In this document: in pieces, positions 51,496-60,586 of the stretch | How positions within the stretch are numbered: position 1 is the stretch's first letter | Layout: each line of letters starts with the position of its first letter | Source of the DNA: an uncultured Verrucomicrobiota bacterium | GTDB lineage: Bacteria > Verrucomicrobiota > Verrucomicrobiia > Verrucomicrobiales > Verrucomicrobiaceae | Direction of reading: 5' to 3' | NCBI GenBank assembly: GCA_903838675.1 | Contig: CAILZI010000084.1 | Coordinates: forward strand, 1 to 64,000 | DNA: 64,000 bases | Translations under genes and position numbers: made by a program | The notes under the pieces: model-generated | The model's database searches: none | Told to the model about the DNA's origin: nothing | What the model saw: the letters and a program-made list of their open reading frames with translations, nothing else

Positions 51496-53253
51496 TTACC
51501 CTCTCCGCCGCAACCCCACAAACGCCAGCACCACTCCAACGACGAAATGCACTCCGAGCATGCTCATCGCCAGATCCGGCGTGGCAAACCAGGTCTTCAC
51601 CAGTTTGTCAATCGGCGCGAAGTAAGCCGTCTTCTCCAGCGAGTCGATGATTCCCGACCAGCCGTAATGGGCTGTGATGAACGGATGCACCACATGGCCC
51701 ATGATTTTCGGGAAGCCCAGCAGCGCACCGCAGAGCAGCACATTGGCAAACAGCAAAGTCAGCGAGAGGCTGTGTGCACGCTCCTTGCTGCCGGAGTTGG
51801 CTGAGATCCCCAGACACAGGGCGGCAAACGCAGCGCCCGAGAGAGCCGGCAGCAGCAGCTTGGCCGTGCCATCTCCCGGCAGTTTGCCGGAAACGATGTC
51901 CAGAAACATCTCCATCCAGATGCTTTGCACCAGAATAATGGGCAGCATGAAGAGCAGGGAGCCGATCAGCCATGCGGCGGGGCTCACGCCGCCGATGCGC
52001 TCGCGCTCGTAGATGGCGCGACGTCCGGCGATCTCACAGGCACCGAGGCGCAGTGCCATGAACATCACCAGCAGGATCTGAATCAGGACAATCATCGAGA
52101 CCGTGTGCGCCGCAGGCCACACCACATCGGCAGCGGTGCTGCCACCGCGCATTTCCTTGAGATGTTTTAAATTGGGCAGCAGCAGCAGCGCGGCGATGGC
52201 AGGCCCGCCCACCAGCAGTGAGGCGTGCATGATCCACTCACCCGGCGTGCGGCGCAGCAGCGACCAGCGGCGTTTCACCAGATGCTGCGCCTGGCTGAAG
52301 ATTCCCGGCAGCGGTATGATGGGTCTCACCTCGGCTTCCACAGTTTTTTTAACTTCTTCATCATCACCCTTCTGCTTCATGATGATCGTGCGGTCTTCAT
52401 CGCCCGGATCTTCCTCGGCGGCGGAAAGCTTGTCCGCCGCGCCGCTGCCCAGCTTGAATGCTGCGTAATACGCATCGCGGTGCTTCATCCAGGAGTCACC
52501 CCAGCGCTGCGCCGGACGTTTGGCCAGACGCGCGTAAACCTCATCATACGTCGGCACGGTAAAGTAATGCGGCACCGCGCGCGCAGGCCCATGAAACGCC
52601 ACATAACCTTCATGCATCACCACCACCGTGTCATACGCACCCAGATTGGACAGCGAGTCCGTGGCATGGATCACGATGCGGTCGGGCCGGTCACTGGCCA
52701 CCATTTTCAGCAGCGCCTCAAACTCGCGCTCGCTGCGCACATCCAGCCCCACCGTAAAATCATCACACAGCACGATCACCGGGTCCGCCACCAGCGCCAG
52801 ACCGAGCTTCAGCCTCCTCCGCTGCGGCAGCGCCAGCACCGAGGTCCGCTCCGTGGCGATGTTTTCCAACCCCACCGTCACCAGCACATGCGACACGCGC
52901 GAGAGCACCTCATCCCGCGTCCGTCCCGCCCCGCGCAGCATCGCCGCGCTGATCAGATTTTCCCGCACCGTCAGGTGGTCAATCAAATTGTCATCACCAG
53001 CGGGCACCCAGCCCAGCTGGTTCGCATACAGCGGCTGCTTGATCAGATCCCGCTTTCCAAACGTGATCGTCCCCGCCTCAGGCTCTGTCAGACCTGCGAG
53101 GATGCGCAGCAGCGTCGTCTTCCCGCTTCCCGAAGGCCCGATCAGTGCCAGCACATGCCCGCCCGGTGCCATGAAACTGACCTGTTCCAGCACGCGGAGA
53201 GGTTCTTTGCCTTTTCCGGGAACAACGTGGGAGAGATTGTTGATTTCGAGCAT
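51496..53253 (-). CDS. ABCG-like half transporter with degenerate ATPase motifs
   Basis: A 585-residue protein with an ABC ATPase first and an ABC2-type membrane domain second (about 330-585, with six hydrophobic segments). Walker A is intact: GPSGSGKTT (39-47). The signature LSGGQ is replaced by LALPQRRR (about 140-147), and Walker B reads VIVLCDD (159-165), so the catalytic Glu is Asp. The H-loop His196 is present in VIHATDS. A charged linker (about 255-330) separates the halves. ATP binding seems likely but hydrolysis may be weak, so it could be a regulatory or slow transporter. It opens away from uxaA. Confidence 0.75.
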   Translation of the reverse strand: MLEINNLSHVVPGKGKEPLRVLEQVSFMAPGGHVLALIGPSGSGKTTLLRILAGLTEPEAGTITFGKRDLIKQPLYANQLGWVPAGDDNLIDHLTVRENLISAAMLRGAGRTRDEVLSRVSHVLVTVGLENIATERTSVLALPQRRRLKLGLALVADPVIVLCDDFTVGLDVRSEREFEALLKMVASDRPDRIVIHATDSLSNLGAYDTVVVMHEGYVAFHGPARAVPHYFTVPTYDEVYARLAKRPAQRWGDSWMKHRDAYYAAFKLGSGAADKLSAAEEDPGDEDRTIIMKQKGDDEEVKKTVEAEVRPIIPLPGIFSQAQHLVKRRWSLLRRTPGEWIMHASLLVGGPAIAALLLLPNLKHLKEMRGGSTAADVVWPAAHTVSMIVLIQILLVMFMALRLGACEIAGRRAIYERERIGGVSPAAWLIGSLLFMLPIILVQSIWMEMFLDIVSGKLPGDGTAKLLLPALSGAAFAALCLGISANSGSKERAHSLSLTLLFANVLLCGALLGFPKIMGHVVHPFITAHYGWSGIIDSLEKTAYFAPIDKLVKTWFATPDLAMSMLGVHFVVGVVLAFVGLRRRG

Positions 53254-53341
53254 ATTCCCGATCTAACCCGGTATGGCTGAAAGCGCAAAGTTCAAAATTC
53301 TGCCTTCCCTTCCTCCTCCTACGCTTTATTCCTGCCCCACC

Positions 53342-54991
53342 ATGGCCTCCATCCTCCAAGTCCACCCTGCCGACGACGCCATCGTCGCCCTTTCCGACCT
53401 CTCCGCCGGTTCCGCCCTCTCACTAAATGGCCGCTCCTGGACCCTCCGCGAAAAGATCCCCGCCAAGCAAAAATTCGCCGCCCATGACTTCGCCGTCGGC
53501 GATATCATCACCATGTACGGCGTCACCGTCGGCAAGGCCACCCAGCCCATCGCCACCGGAGCCCTGATCCACACCCACAATGTCGTTCACGCCACCTCCG
53601 CATTCAGCGGCAAGCAGCGCGACTACACCTGGACGCCCCCCGACGTCGCCAAGTGGAAGACCCGCACCTTCAATGGCTTCAAGCGCTCCGTCGGCCCCGC
53701 CGGCACCGCCAACTACTGGCTCGTCATCCCCCTCGTCTTCTGTGAAAACCGCAACCTCGCCTTCATGCGCGAGGCCCTCACCCGCAGCCTCGGCTACGGC
53801 AAAACCTCCCCCTACGAGCGCTTCGCCCAGCGCCTCGTCGATCTCCACCGCTCAGGTGCCTCACGCGATCAAATCGAAGCCGCCACCCTCGAAGCCGAAA
53901 CCTCCGCCACCGCCGCACGCGTCTTTAAAAACATCAATGGCGTCAAATTCCTCGAGCACGGCCTCGGCTGCGGCGGCACCCGCCAGGATGCCCAGGCCCT
54001 CTGCCGCCTCCTCGCCGGTTACATCCACAGCTCCAACGTCGCCGGTGCCACCATCCTCAGCCTCGGCTGCCAGCACGCCCAGGTCAGCCTCCTCGAGAGC
54101 GAGATGGCCGCGCTCTACCCCAAGCTCGAAAAGCCGCTGCTCATCTACGAACAGCAGAAGAGCAAATCCGAGCGCGACATGATGGCCAGCGCCATCCGCG
54201 ACACCTTCCTCCATCTCGCCACCGCGAACGAACAAACCCGCGAGCCCTGCTCCCTCAGCAATCTCATCATGGCCGTCGAATGCGGCGGCAGCGACGGCTT
54301 CTCCGGCATCTCCGCCAATCCCGCCATCGGCCACACCGCCGATCTCCTTGCCGCACTCGGTGGCGCGCCCGTCCTCAGCGAATTCCCCGAACTCTGCGGC
54401 GTCGAGCAAAGCCTCAGTGACCGCTGCGTCACCGCCGCTCTCGCCGATAAATTCGTCGGCCTCATGCGCGCTTACGAAGGCGCCGCCCAGGCCTGCGGCT
54501 CCGGCTTCGATGCCAACCCCAGCCCCGGCAACATCCGCGACGGCCTCGTCACCGACGGCATCAAATCCGCCGGCGCAGCCAAGAAAGGCGGCACCAGCCC
54601 CATCGTCGATGTCCTCGACTACGCCGAGCCCATCCGCCAGCACGGCGGCCTCACTCTTTATTGCACCCCCGGCAACGACGTCGAAAGCACCACCGCCCTC
54701 GCCGGCGGCGGCTGCAACATGATGCTCTTCACCACCGGCCTCGGCACCCCCACCGGGAATCCCGTCTGCCCCACCCTCAAAATCTCCACCAACTCCGACC
54801 TCGCCCGCCGCATGCCCGACCTCATCGACTTCGACACCGGCCCCATCATCTCTGGCTCCAAGACCGTCGAACAAATGGGCGAAGAAATGCTCGAACTCGT
54901 CATCGCCACCGCCAGCGGCACCTACACCCCCAAAGCCGTCTCCCTCGGCCAGGACGACTTCCTCCCCTGGAAGCGCGGCGTGTCGCTGTGA
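53342..54991 (+). CDS. uxaA: Altronate dehydratase (UxaA family)
   Basis: A 549-residue UxaA-family dehydratase with the N-terminal SAF domain fused in (ASILQVHPADDAIVAL, GALIHTHNVV) and the large D-galactarate/altronate domain. TSPYERFAQRLVDLH, GCGGTRQDAQAL, LSLGCQHAQVSLLE and the late AGGGCNMMLFTTGLGTPTGNP are typical. It dehydrates D-altronate to 2-keto-3-deoxygluconate, the substrate expected for the KdgK-like kinase at 43156. The start at 53342 follows the family N-terminus. It is divergent from the ABCG-like gene. Confidence 0.85.
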   Translation: MASILQVHPADDAIVALSDLSAGSALSLNGRSWTLREKIPAKQKFAAHDFAVGDIITMYGVTVGKATQPIATGALIHTHNVVHATSAFSGKQRDYTWTPPDVAKWKTRTFNGFKRSVGPAGTANYWLVIPLVFCENRNLAFMREALTRSLGYGKTSPYERFAQRLVDLHRSGASRDQIEAATLEAETSATAARVFKNINGVKFLEHGLGCGGTRQDAQALCRLLAGYIHSSNVAGATILSLGCQHAQVSLLESEMAALYPKLEKPLLIYEQQKSKSERDMMASAIRDTFLHLATANEQTREPCSLSNLIMAVECGGSDGFSGISANPAIGHTADLLAALGGAPVLSEFPELCGVEQSLSDRCVTAALADKFVGLMRAYEGAAQACGSGFDANPSPGNIRDGLVTDGIKSAGAAKKGGTSPIVDVLDYAEPIRQHGGLTLYCTPGNDVESTTALAGGGCNMMLFTTGLGTPTGNPVCPTLKISTNSDLARRMPDLIDFDTGPIISGSKTVEQMGEEMLELVIATASGTYTPKAVSLGQDDFLPWKRGVSL

Positions 54992-55078
54992 GAGGGAGAA
55001 GATTCCGCCAGCAGACGCAGTTGAATCCCCCATTGAATTCTGTAACGACAGCCTCAATCATGTCGGTTTCTTGACGAT

Positions 55079-56287
55079 ATGATCAATCCCTTCACAGACC
55101 AGGAGCTTGAGGCACTGCTTGATGACCTAGAATCTGACCGCACGGAGCGTAAGGAAGCTTGGGCGGGTTCTGCACCCGAAAAGGTGAGGGAAGCCGTGTG
55201 TGCCTTTGCTAACGACCTCCCCGGCCATGCCCTGCCTGGGGTCGTTTTTATTGGCGCGAAGGACAATGGCCACCCGGCCTGTATCACGGTGGATGACCGT
55301 CTTCTTCTGACCTTGGCAGACATCAAAACTGATGGCAAAATTGTTCCACCTCCTACACTGATGGTTGAAAAACGTTTGCTCAAAGGTGCCGAGATGGCCG
55401 TGCTCACAGTCATGCCGGCAGACGCGCCTCCGGTCCGGCTCGACGGCAGGATCTGGATCCGCACTGGTCCACGACGGGGCAAAGCCTCCGCTCAGGACGA
55501 GCGCATCCTCAATGAGCGCCGGAGACATCGAGACCTGCCCTTCGATGTGCAGCCTTTGCCTTCCTGCGACATCACCGAACTAAACCGCGCTCTTTTTGAA
55601 GGTGAGTATCTGGCGAATGCTTTTGCCCCAGACGTGTTGGAGGCTAATGAGCGGACACTGGAGCAGAGGCTGGCTGCATGCCGGATGATCACTACGGTGG
55701 ATTCGCCCACTCCCACTGTGCTGGGCATTCTTGTGTTGGGAAACTCCCCACGCAGCTGGCTGCCCGGGGCATATATCCAGTTTTTGCGCATTCAGGGTGT
55801 CGAATGGGGGGATCCGATCGCGGATGAGGAGGACATTGACGGCCCTCTTTCGCAGATGCTGCACCGTCTTGATGACAAACTCAAGGCGCATTCGATGACA
55901 TCCGTTGACTTCGTCTCTCAGACTACTGAGAGGCGCATTACCAGCTATCCCCTCGCTGCACTTCAGCAGATTGCGCGCAACGCGGTGATGCACCGCACTT
56001 ATGAAAACACTCATGCCCCTGTGCGGGTTTACTGGTTCAATGACCGCATCGAGATTCATAGCCCGGGCGGCCCCTATGGTGTAGTTACGCGGCAGAACTT
56101 CGGCAAGCCAGGTGTTACAGACTATCGTAATCCTCACATGGCGGAGGCCATGAAGGTGCTCGGATTTGTGCAAAAATTTGGCATGGGCATAGCAACAGCC
56201 AAAAAGCTCCTCCGCGAAAACGGGAACCCACCCCCTGAGTTTCAGGTGGAGGATAATTTCGTGACCACAACCCTATTCCCGGCCTGA
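55079..56287 (+). CDS. AlbA_2 (Schlafen-like) plus HATPase ATP-binding protein
   Basis: A 402-residue protein. The AlbA_2 domain (about 10-130) has the characteristic ERKEAW (23-28), PGVVFIGAKDNGHP and the linker RLDGRIWIRTGPRRG. The C-terminal part resembles a GHKL ATPase (HATPase_c_4) with an N-box QQIARNAVMHRTYENTHAP (about 297-315) and FNDRIEIHSPGGPYG. This group is annotated as putative transcriptional regulators; Schlafen-like domains also occur in defence. The stop overlaps the ParA-like start by one base (TGATG), so the two are coupled. Confidence 0.75.
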   Translation: MINPFTDQELEALLDDLESDRTERKEAWAGSAPEKVREAVCAFANDLPGHALPGVVFIGAKDNGHPACITVDDRLLLTLADIKTDGKIVPPPTLMVEKRLLKGAEMAVLTVMPADAPPVRLDGRIWIRTGPRRGKASAQDERILNERRRHRDLPFDVQPLPSCDITELNRALFEGEYLANAFAPDVLEANERTLEQRLAACRMITTVDSPTPTVLGILVLGNSPRSWLPGAYIQFLRIQGVEWGDPIADEEDIDGPLSQMLHRLDDKLKAHSMTSVDFVSQTTERRITSYPLAALQQIARNAVMHRTYENTHAPVRVYWFNDRIEIHSPGGPYGVVTRQNFGKPGVTDYRNPHMAEAMKVLGFVQKFGMGIATAKKLLRENGNPPPEFQVEDNFVTTTLFPA

Positions 56288-57300
56288 TGAGCAAAGTCCC
56301 CGTTCTTACTTTTTTCAACAACAAGGGGGGCGTTGGCAAGACCTCCTTGGTTTATCATCTGTCTTGGATGTTTTCTGAAATGGGCCGCCGCGTGGTGGTG
56401 GTGGACCTGGATCCGCAGGCAAACCTTACCTCTGCTTTTCTTCCCGAAGAGCAGCTCGAGAAACTGTGGGATCTTGATTGCTGGGAAGAGTTTTGGGAGG
56501 GCTCTCAGGCCGGACCCAACACCATTTTTCGCTGCATCCAGCCTCTTACTGAAGTGGGAGATATATTACAGCCGATACTTACCCAGATCAATTCTCGGCT
56601 GCACCTCCTCCCTGGAGACCTGAGAGTGGCAGGCTTTGAGGATCAGTTGTCCACGGAGTGGCCGCTAAGCCTCGGAAGCGGCAGCCTTTACCGTCCCTTT
56701 CGTATACTCACCGCTTTTTGGCAGGCGGCCCAAATGGCGGCCCACAGTGTGAATGCAGATCTGATAATGGTTGATGTGGGCCCCCACCTCGGAGCCATCA
56801 ATCGCTCCGCTCTAATCGGCACTGATCATGTCGTTATTCCGCTGGCGGCGGATCTTTTTTCCATGCAGGGGCTTAGCAATTTGGGTCCCACCTTGGCGCG
56901 TTGGCGTGCAGACTGGAAGAGGCGTCTGGAAAACTGGCCCTCTCCTTCATTTCCGTTGCCGGAAGGCGGCATGAAGCCGGTGGGCTATGTCATCCAGCAG
57001 CACAGTGAGCGCCTGTCTCGTCCAGTTATGGCCTACAAACGCTGGGCAGACCGCATTCCAGCATCTTACAGGAAGCATGTGCTTGATCAGTCAGGAGAAG
57101 CTCCTTCGCAGGCATCTGATCCTAATTGCCTGGCAAGACTAAAAAATTACCGCAGCCTTGTCCCCCTGGCCATGGAGGCACGAAAACCTATCTTCAAGCT
57201 CACCTCGGCCGATGGCGCTCTTGGAAATCATTCGTATGCCGTCCAAGATGCCGGTAAAGATTTCCGCCAACTTGCCAAGGCCATTCTTGCACGGATATGA
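56287..57300 (+). CDS. ParA-like ATPase partner of the AlbA_2/HATPase protein
   Basis: A 337-residue P-loop protein starting MSKVPVLTFFNNKGGVGKTS (deviant Walker A, Lys in KGGVGKTS). VVVVDLDPQANL is the A' motif and LIMVDVGPHLGAINRSAL the Walker B region. ParB and a centromere-like array are not nearby, so it is not a standard partition locus. Dimeric ParA-type switches paired with AlbA_2/HATPase genes are seen in accessory regions; the function is unproven, and defence or regulation are both possible. The start is set by the one-base overlap. Confidence 0.75.
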   Translation: MSKVPVLTFFNNKGGVGKTSLVYHLSWMFSEMGRRVVVVDLDPQANLTSAFLPEEQLEKLWDLDCWEEFWEGSQAGPNTIFRCIQPLTEVGDILQPILTQINSRLHLLPGDLRVAGFEDQLSTEWPLSLGSGSLYRPFRILTAFWQAAQMAAHSVNADLIMVDVGPHLGAINRSALIGTDHVVIPLAADLFSMQGLSNLGPTLARWRADWKRRLENWPSPSFPLPEGGMKPVGYVIQQHSERLSRPVMAYKRWADRIPASYRKHVLDQSGEAPSQASDPNCLARLKNYRSLVPLAMEARKPIFKLTSADGALGNHSYAVQDAGKDFRQLAKAILARI

Positions 57301-57430
57301 CAATTGAAGCTCCCAAACTTGTGAATCTGAGGCAAAATGATTTTCAGCCGCGGAAGACAGGGGGGGGGATGTACGGGGTAGGGGGAAAGCATTGATTGTG
57401 TGCCTGATTGTTTTGGAGTAGTGCTTAGTC

Positions 57431-57622
57431 ATGAAGTCTGGTGCGGATGATTCTGATATATCGATGACGCCCGCCTCCAAAAAGATGCCGCCACCGGCCA
57501 AGCGTGACTGGATGAAGACCGCCGGTTGGGCGAAAAACGACGCCCTTTATGACGAGGCCGTTCGCTTGGGCCAGGACTACCGACGTAGCATGACTGTGGA
57601 TTCAGAGCATGCTGATTCTTGA
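57431..57622 (+). CDS. Antitoxin-like small protein (VapB position)
   Basis: A 63-residue acidic/basic protein (ending RSMTVDSEHADS) whose stop overlaps the start of a PIN-domain fragment by 14 bp, as in vapBC operons. No ribbon-helix-helix motif is obvious, so the assignment rests on position. It lies 130 bp after the ParA-like gene in a G-rich stretch (57359-57386). Confidence 0.45.
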   Translation: MKSGADDSDISMTPASKKMPPPAKRDWMKTAGWAKNDALYDEAVRLGQDYRRSMTVDSEHADS

Positions 57623-57737
57623 TACCAATCATCTCTCAGAAATCGATCTCGGCACAGCCAAAGGCCCCGCCATAAAACAGCAGTTGGCGGAATCTACTTT
57701 CCTGGTCGTTTCTCTGGCTTGTAATCGTCGTTTATAA
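57609..57737 (+). pseudogene. Truncated VapC (PIN-domain) toxin fragment
   Basis: 42 codons begin MLILDTNHLSEIDLG, the PIN-domain start with the first acidic residue (Asp5). They continue to LVVSLACNRRL and stop. Full VapC proteins have about 130 residues and three more acidic positions, so this is inactive. The break falls where the convergent DUF2199 gene ends; their 3' ends overlap by 44 bp. The insertion of that gene probably removed the toxin's 3' part. Confidence 0.65.
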
Positions 57738-58314
57738 TCAAGGCTGCGATCTCCTTCACCCTGTCCAGAGTGATTCCCTTTTTTTGCTCCACGGACAACG
57801 GGTGGTCGGTGACTTCCAGTTCAATGATCGGCACACGACCAACAGGCTGCGTATGCACCAGCGTCTTGAGATTCGTGGTATCGGGATAGATGAAAAGATT
57901 TGTGCATAGCCATCCAAAATAGGGAGGCTCCTTCTCCCTCCCGGCCGTCTCCATGAGGTTGATGGTCCGGTCAAAGTTTTGTTTGCTCAACGAAACCCAG
58001 ACATCCCAGACAAAAGTTTCCTTGGAGTCGCGGACTGGAATCTCAAGATGTCCTCTGACAAAGAATTGCTTGTCATCGATAATGCAGAAATCCTTGTCCC
58101 ATTGAATCCGCTTCTCACGTTCATCCTCTGGAATCGCCAGATAATGGTCCGGATACAATGGGCCATAAACAAATGGCAAATCAGAATGCCATTGGTTGCA
58201 ATGGGGGCACTTCCATTGGGTGGTCACAGGCTGAGTATCCGCACTTTTTTCCCGTTTACATGCCATTAGAAGCACTGCGGAAAAGAATGCAATAATGATT
58301 GGCGCAGTTCTCAT
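57694..58314 (-). CDS. DUF2199-like lipoprotein
   Basis: A 206-residue protein. The signal peptide ends LLMACKRE (lipobox Cys, about 19). The zinc-ribbon-like CPHCNQWH and the DUF2199 motifs DLPFVYG, CIIDDKQFFVRGHLEIPV, FVWDVWVSLS and PYFGWLCTNLF are present. DUF2199 proteins are usually cytoplasmic, so the lipoprotein leader is a fusion worth noting. The start MRTAPIIIAFF at 58314 gives the best signal peptide. Its 3' end overlaps the broken VapC. Confidence 0.75.
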   Translation of the reverse strand: MRTAPIIIAFFSAVLLMACKREKSADTQPVTTQWKCPHCNQWHSDLPFVYGPLYPDHYLAIPEDEREKRIQWDKDFCIIDDKQFFVRGHLEIPVRDSKETFVWDVWVSLSKQNFDRTINLMETAGREKEPPYFGWLCTNLFIYPDTTNLKTLVHTQPVGRVPIIELEVTDHPLSVEQKKGITLDRVKEIAALIINDDYKPEKRPGK

Positions 58315-58353
58315 GGTTTCAACTGTCAATGCTAGGCGAACCAATATGGTGAA

Positions 58354-58725
58354 TCACCCCTCCGTCTCCGCATGCAGCGCAATGCAGTTCCCCTCGGAAT
58401 CCAGCACCTCCGCGCGAAATCCATACTCACCAATCGAGTGCACATCCTGCTGCACCGTCCCCCCATTCGCTCTCACCGCAGCCACCGCCTCCTTCAGCCG
58501 CCCGTTCACATCCAAGTAAATCATGATGCCATCCGCCGAAGGCTTGAAGTCCTTCACCACCACCACGCATCCCTGCTGCTTCCCATCCGCCGTCGGCAGC
58601 ATCGCCGTGGGCACCCCGCCAAAGTTTTCCTCCTTCATCTCCCTCCCCAGCACCGCCGAATAAAAACGAATCGCCCGGTCAAGATCGACCGCCGGAATGT
58701 CGAACCACACAAGGTTGGGTTTCAT
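58354..58725 (-). CDS. VOC-family (glyoxalase-like) protein
   Basis: A 123-residue single-domain VOC protein starting MKPNLVWFDIPAVDLDRAI. RFYSAVLGREM, YLDVNGRLKEAVAAV and GFRAEVLDSEGNCIALHAE are typical of the two beta-alpha-beta-beta-beta modules. Metal-ligand positions include the final Glu in IALHAE. Substrate unknown. It lies between the DUF2199 lipoprotein and another small gene, all on the minus strand. Confidence 0.85.
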   Translation of the reverse strand: MKPNLVWFDIPAVDLDRAIRFYSAVLGREMKEENFGGVPTAMLPTADGKQQGCVVVVKDFKPSADGIMIYLDVNGRLKEAVAAVRANGGTVQQDVHSIGEYGFRAEVLDSEGNCIALHAETEG

Positions 58726-58778
58726 GGCAGGCAGCATGATGCGGCCGGTTTGCGAACGCAAGCGGACACCCGGGGCGG

Positions 58779-59165
58779 TCAGGCCTCAGAAGGCTGAACG
58801 ATGACCTTGCTCGCACCTGCCTGGCTGCCGATACCCCGCCACTCCTCAGGCGAGAAAATCTGAGCGGATGGATCGCAGATGATTTCCAGCGTGAGCGGCC
58901 CCAGGCACCAGCCGCCAACGACATTCCGCACACCGTGCCTGAGCAGCATCTCGACAATCTCCCTGTTCTCCGTGAGATTCTCCGGTAACTCCAGCGGGCA
59001 AACCACATGCGCCACGGCACCTTGCAAGGGCGGGCTGCCGATGGCCTGGATGATCCTGTCTGCGGAAAGATGGACTTCAGGTTTGAATTGAAACTCCGCT
59101 GTCCCGCAGGAGAAACGGAAGAGGGTCTTTGACACCTCGAGGCGGACTTTGGGAAACAACTTCAT
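58779..59165 (-). CDS. Unknown small protein
   Basis: A 128-residue protein from the ATG at 59165 (MKLFPKVRLEVSKTLFRFSC). An ATG 42 bp upstream (MTKKPPRL) is possible. The sequence contains a conserved-looking core VVCPLELPENL, EMLLRHGVRNVVGGWCLGPLTLEI. No signal peptide. I cannot assign a family; resemblance to MreB-type strands is only superficial. It is divergent from the PL6-like gene with a 152-bp gap. Confidence 0.5.
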   Translation of the reverse strand: MKLFPKVRLEVSKTLFRFSCGTAEFQFKPEVHLSADRIIQAIGSPPLQGAVAHVVCPLELPENLTENREIVEMLLRHGVRNVVGGWCLGPLTLEIICDPSAQIFSPEEWRGIGSQAGASKVIVQPSEA

Positions 59166-59317
59166 GATGCAGGCTGATGCCGGCAGGCGCGGCGGCTTCT
59201 TTGTCATTTCGATGCCGCGGGAGGGATGACAAGCTGGTTTTTGGAAGACTGAAAATACGGCTGCTACAGGCCTTTGGCGGGAAATCCGTCTTGCCGTCGC
59301 GCCTCGCCCCTTTCTTA

Positions 59318-60553
59318 ATGCGCCCCATGCGTCCGCTCCTCCTCGCCCTCCTTCTCGCCATGCCCGCTCTGGCCAGAGACATCCCCGTCGCCGATGCCGC
59401 AACCTTCGCCGCCGCCGCTCAAACAATCAACGCAGGCGACACCCTCATCCTCAAAGACGGCACCTGGGCCGATGCCCAGTTAAAACTCCACGCCGAAGGC
59501 ACCGCGGCAAAACCCGTCACCATCAAAGCACAGACCCCCGGCAAGGTCATCTTCACCGGCTCCTCCCGCCTCTCCGTCGGCGGCTCCCACATCATCGTCG
59601 ACGGCCTCTGGTTTCAAAACCCCACCGGCCCGCAGGTCATCGAGCTCCGCAAAGATTCCAAGCAGCTTGCCTCCGACTCCCGCATCACCAACTGCGCCGT
59701 CACCAACGACACCCAGCTCGCCTCCACAGACTCCGCCCAGTTCGTCTCCATCTACGGCGCACGCAATCGCGTCGACCACTGTTACATCGCCGGCAAGACC
59801 ACCCAGGGCACCACCATGGTCGTCTGGCTCTCCAACGAATCCCAAGACCAGGGCAAACACCAGATCGATCACAATCACTTCGGCCCCCGCCAGAAGCTCG
59901 GCAAAAACGGCGGCGAAACCATCCGCCTCGGCGACAGCAAGACCTCCATGCAAACCGCCTCCTGCATCGTCGAGCACAACCTCTTCGAGAAATGCGACGG
60001 CGAAGCCGAATGCATCTCCAACAAATCCTGCGGCAACCTCTACCGCCTCAACACCTTCAAAGGCGTCTCCGGCACCCTCACCCTTCGCCATGGCAACGCC
60101 TGCACCGTGGAGCACAACACCTTCATCGGCGACGGTGCCAAAGGCGCCGGCGGCGTCCGCATCATCGGCGAAGACCACACCGTCACCGCCAATCGCTTTG
60201 AAAACCTCACTGGCGATGACGAGCGCAGCGCCATGTGCTTCATGCTCGGCATCCCTGAATCACCCGCCAACGGCTACTTCCAGGTCAAACGCGCCAAAGT
60301 CACCGGCAACACCTTCATCAACTGCAAGCACAACATCCTCATCGGCATGAGCGGCGACAAAAAAGCCACACTCCCACCACTGGAAAGCGAGATCAGCGGC
60401 AACACCATTCAGACCAACAAAGGAGAAGCCTTTGAAATCAAATGCGCAGCAGAAGGAGTAACCATGAAGGACAATCGCACTGGCACCACTGAGCCTGCCA
60501 CCAAGCCATCGCCATCACCCGAACCCACCGGCCCCTCCTGGAAACAAAAATAA
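59318..60553 (+). CDS. Secreted polysaccharide lyase family 6 / chondroitinase B-like protein
   Basis: A 411-residue parallel beta-helix protein. The signal peptide MRPMRPLLLALLLAMPALA is followed by PL6 landmarks: NAGDTLILKDGTW, AKPVTIKAQTPGKVIFTG, LRHGNACTVEHNTFIGDGAKG and GVRIIGEDHTVTANRF, including the LRHG segment (Arg and His at the PL6 active site). Members cleave alginate or dermatan sulfate. A uronic-acid oligomer fits the UxaA and KdgK-like enzymes in the same window (inference). The tail after about 390 is Pro/Thr-rich. Confidence 0.8.
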   Translation: MRPMRPLLLALLLAMPALARDIPVADAATFAAAAQTINAGDTLILKDGTWADAQLKLHAEGTAAKPVTIKAQTPGKVIFTGSSRLSVGGSHIIVDGLWFQNPTGPQVIELRKDSKQLASDSRITNCAVTNDTQLASTDSAQFVSIYGARNRVDHCYIAGKTTQGTTMVVWLSNESQDQGKHQIDHNHFGPRQKLGKNGGETIRLGDSKTSMQTASCIVEHNLFEKCDGEAECISNKSCGNLYRLNTFKGVSGTLTLRHGNACTVEHNTFIGDGAKGAGGVRIIGEDHTVTANRFENLTGDDERSAMCFMLGIPESPANGYFQVKRAKVTGNTFINCKHNILIGMSGDKKATLPPLESEISGNTIQTNKGEAFEIKCAAEGVTMKDNRTGTTEPATKPSPSPEPTGPSWKQK

Positions 60554-60586
60554 AGCACCGCCGAGTGCCACTCGTCAGATTGGATC

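Noticed and set aside
53861..55057. A 398-codon minus-strand frame opposite uxaA
   Set aside because: It is antisense to a clear altronate dehydratase; its composition is Gly/Ala/Glu/Val-rich.
56287..57300. A plasmid partition (parAB) locus
   Set aside because: There is no parB gene or centromere-like repeat nearby, and the gene is coupled to an AlbA_2/HATPase gene instead.
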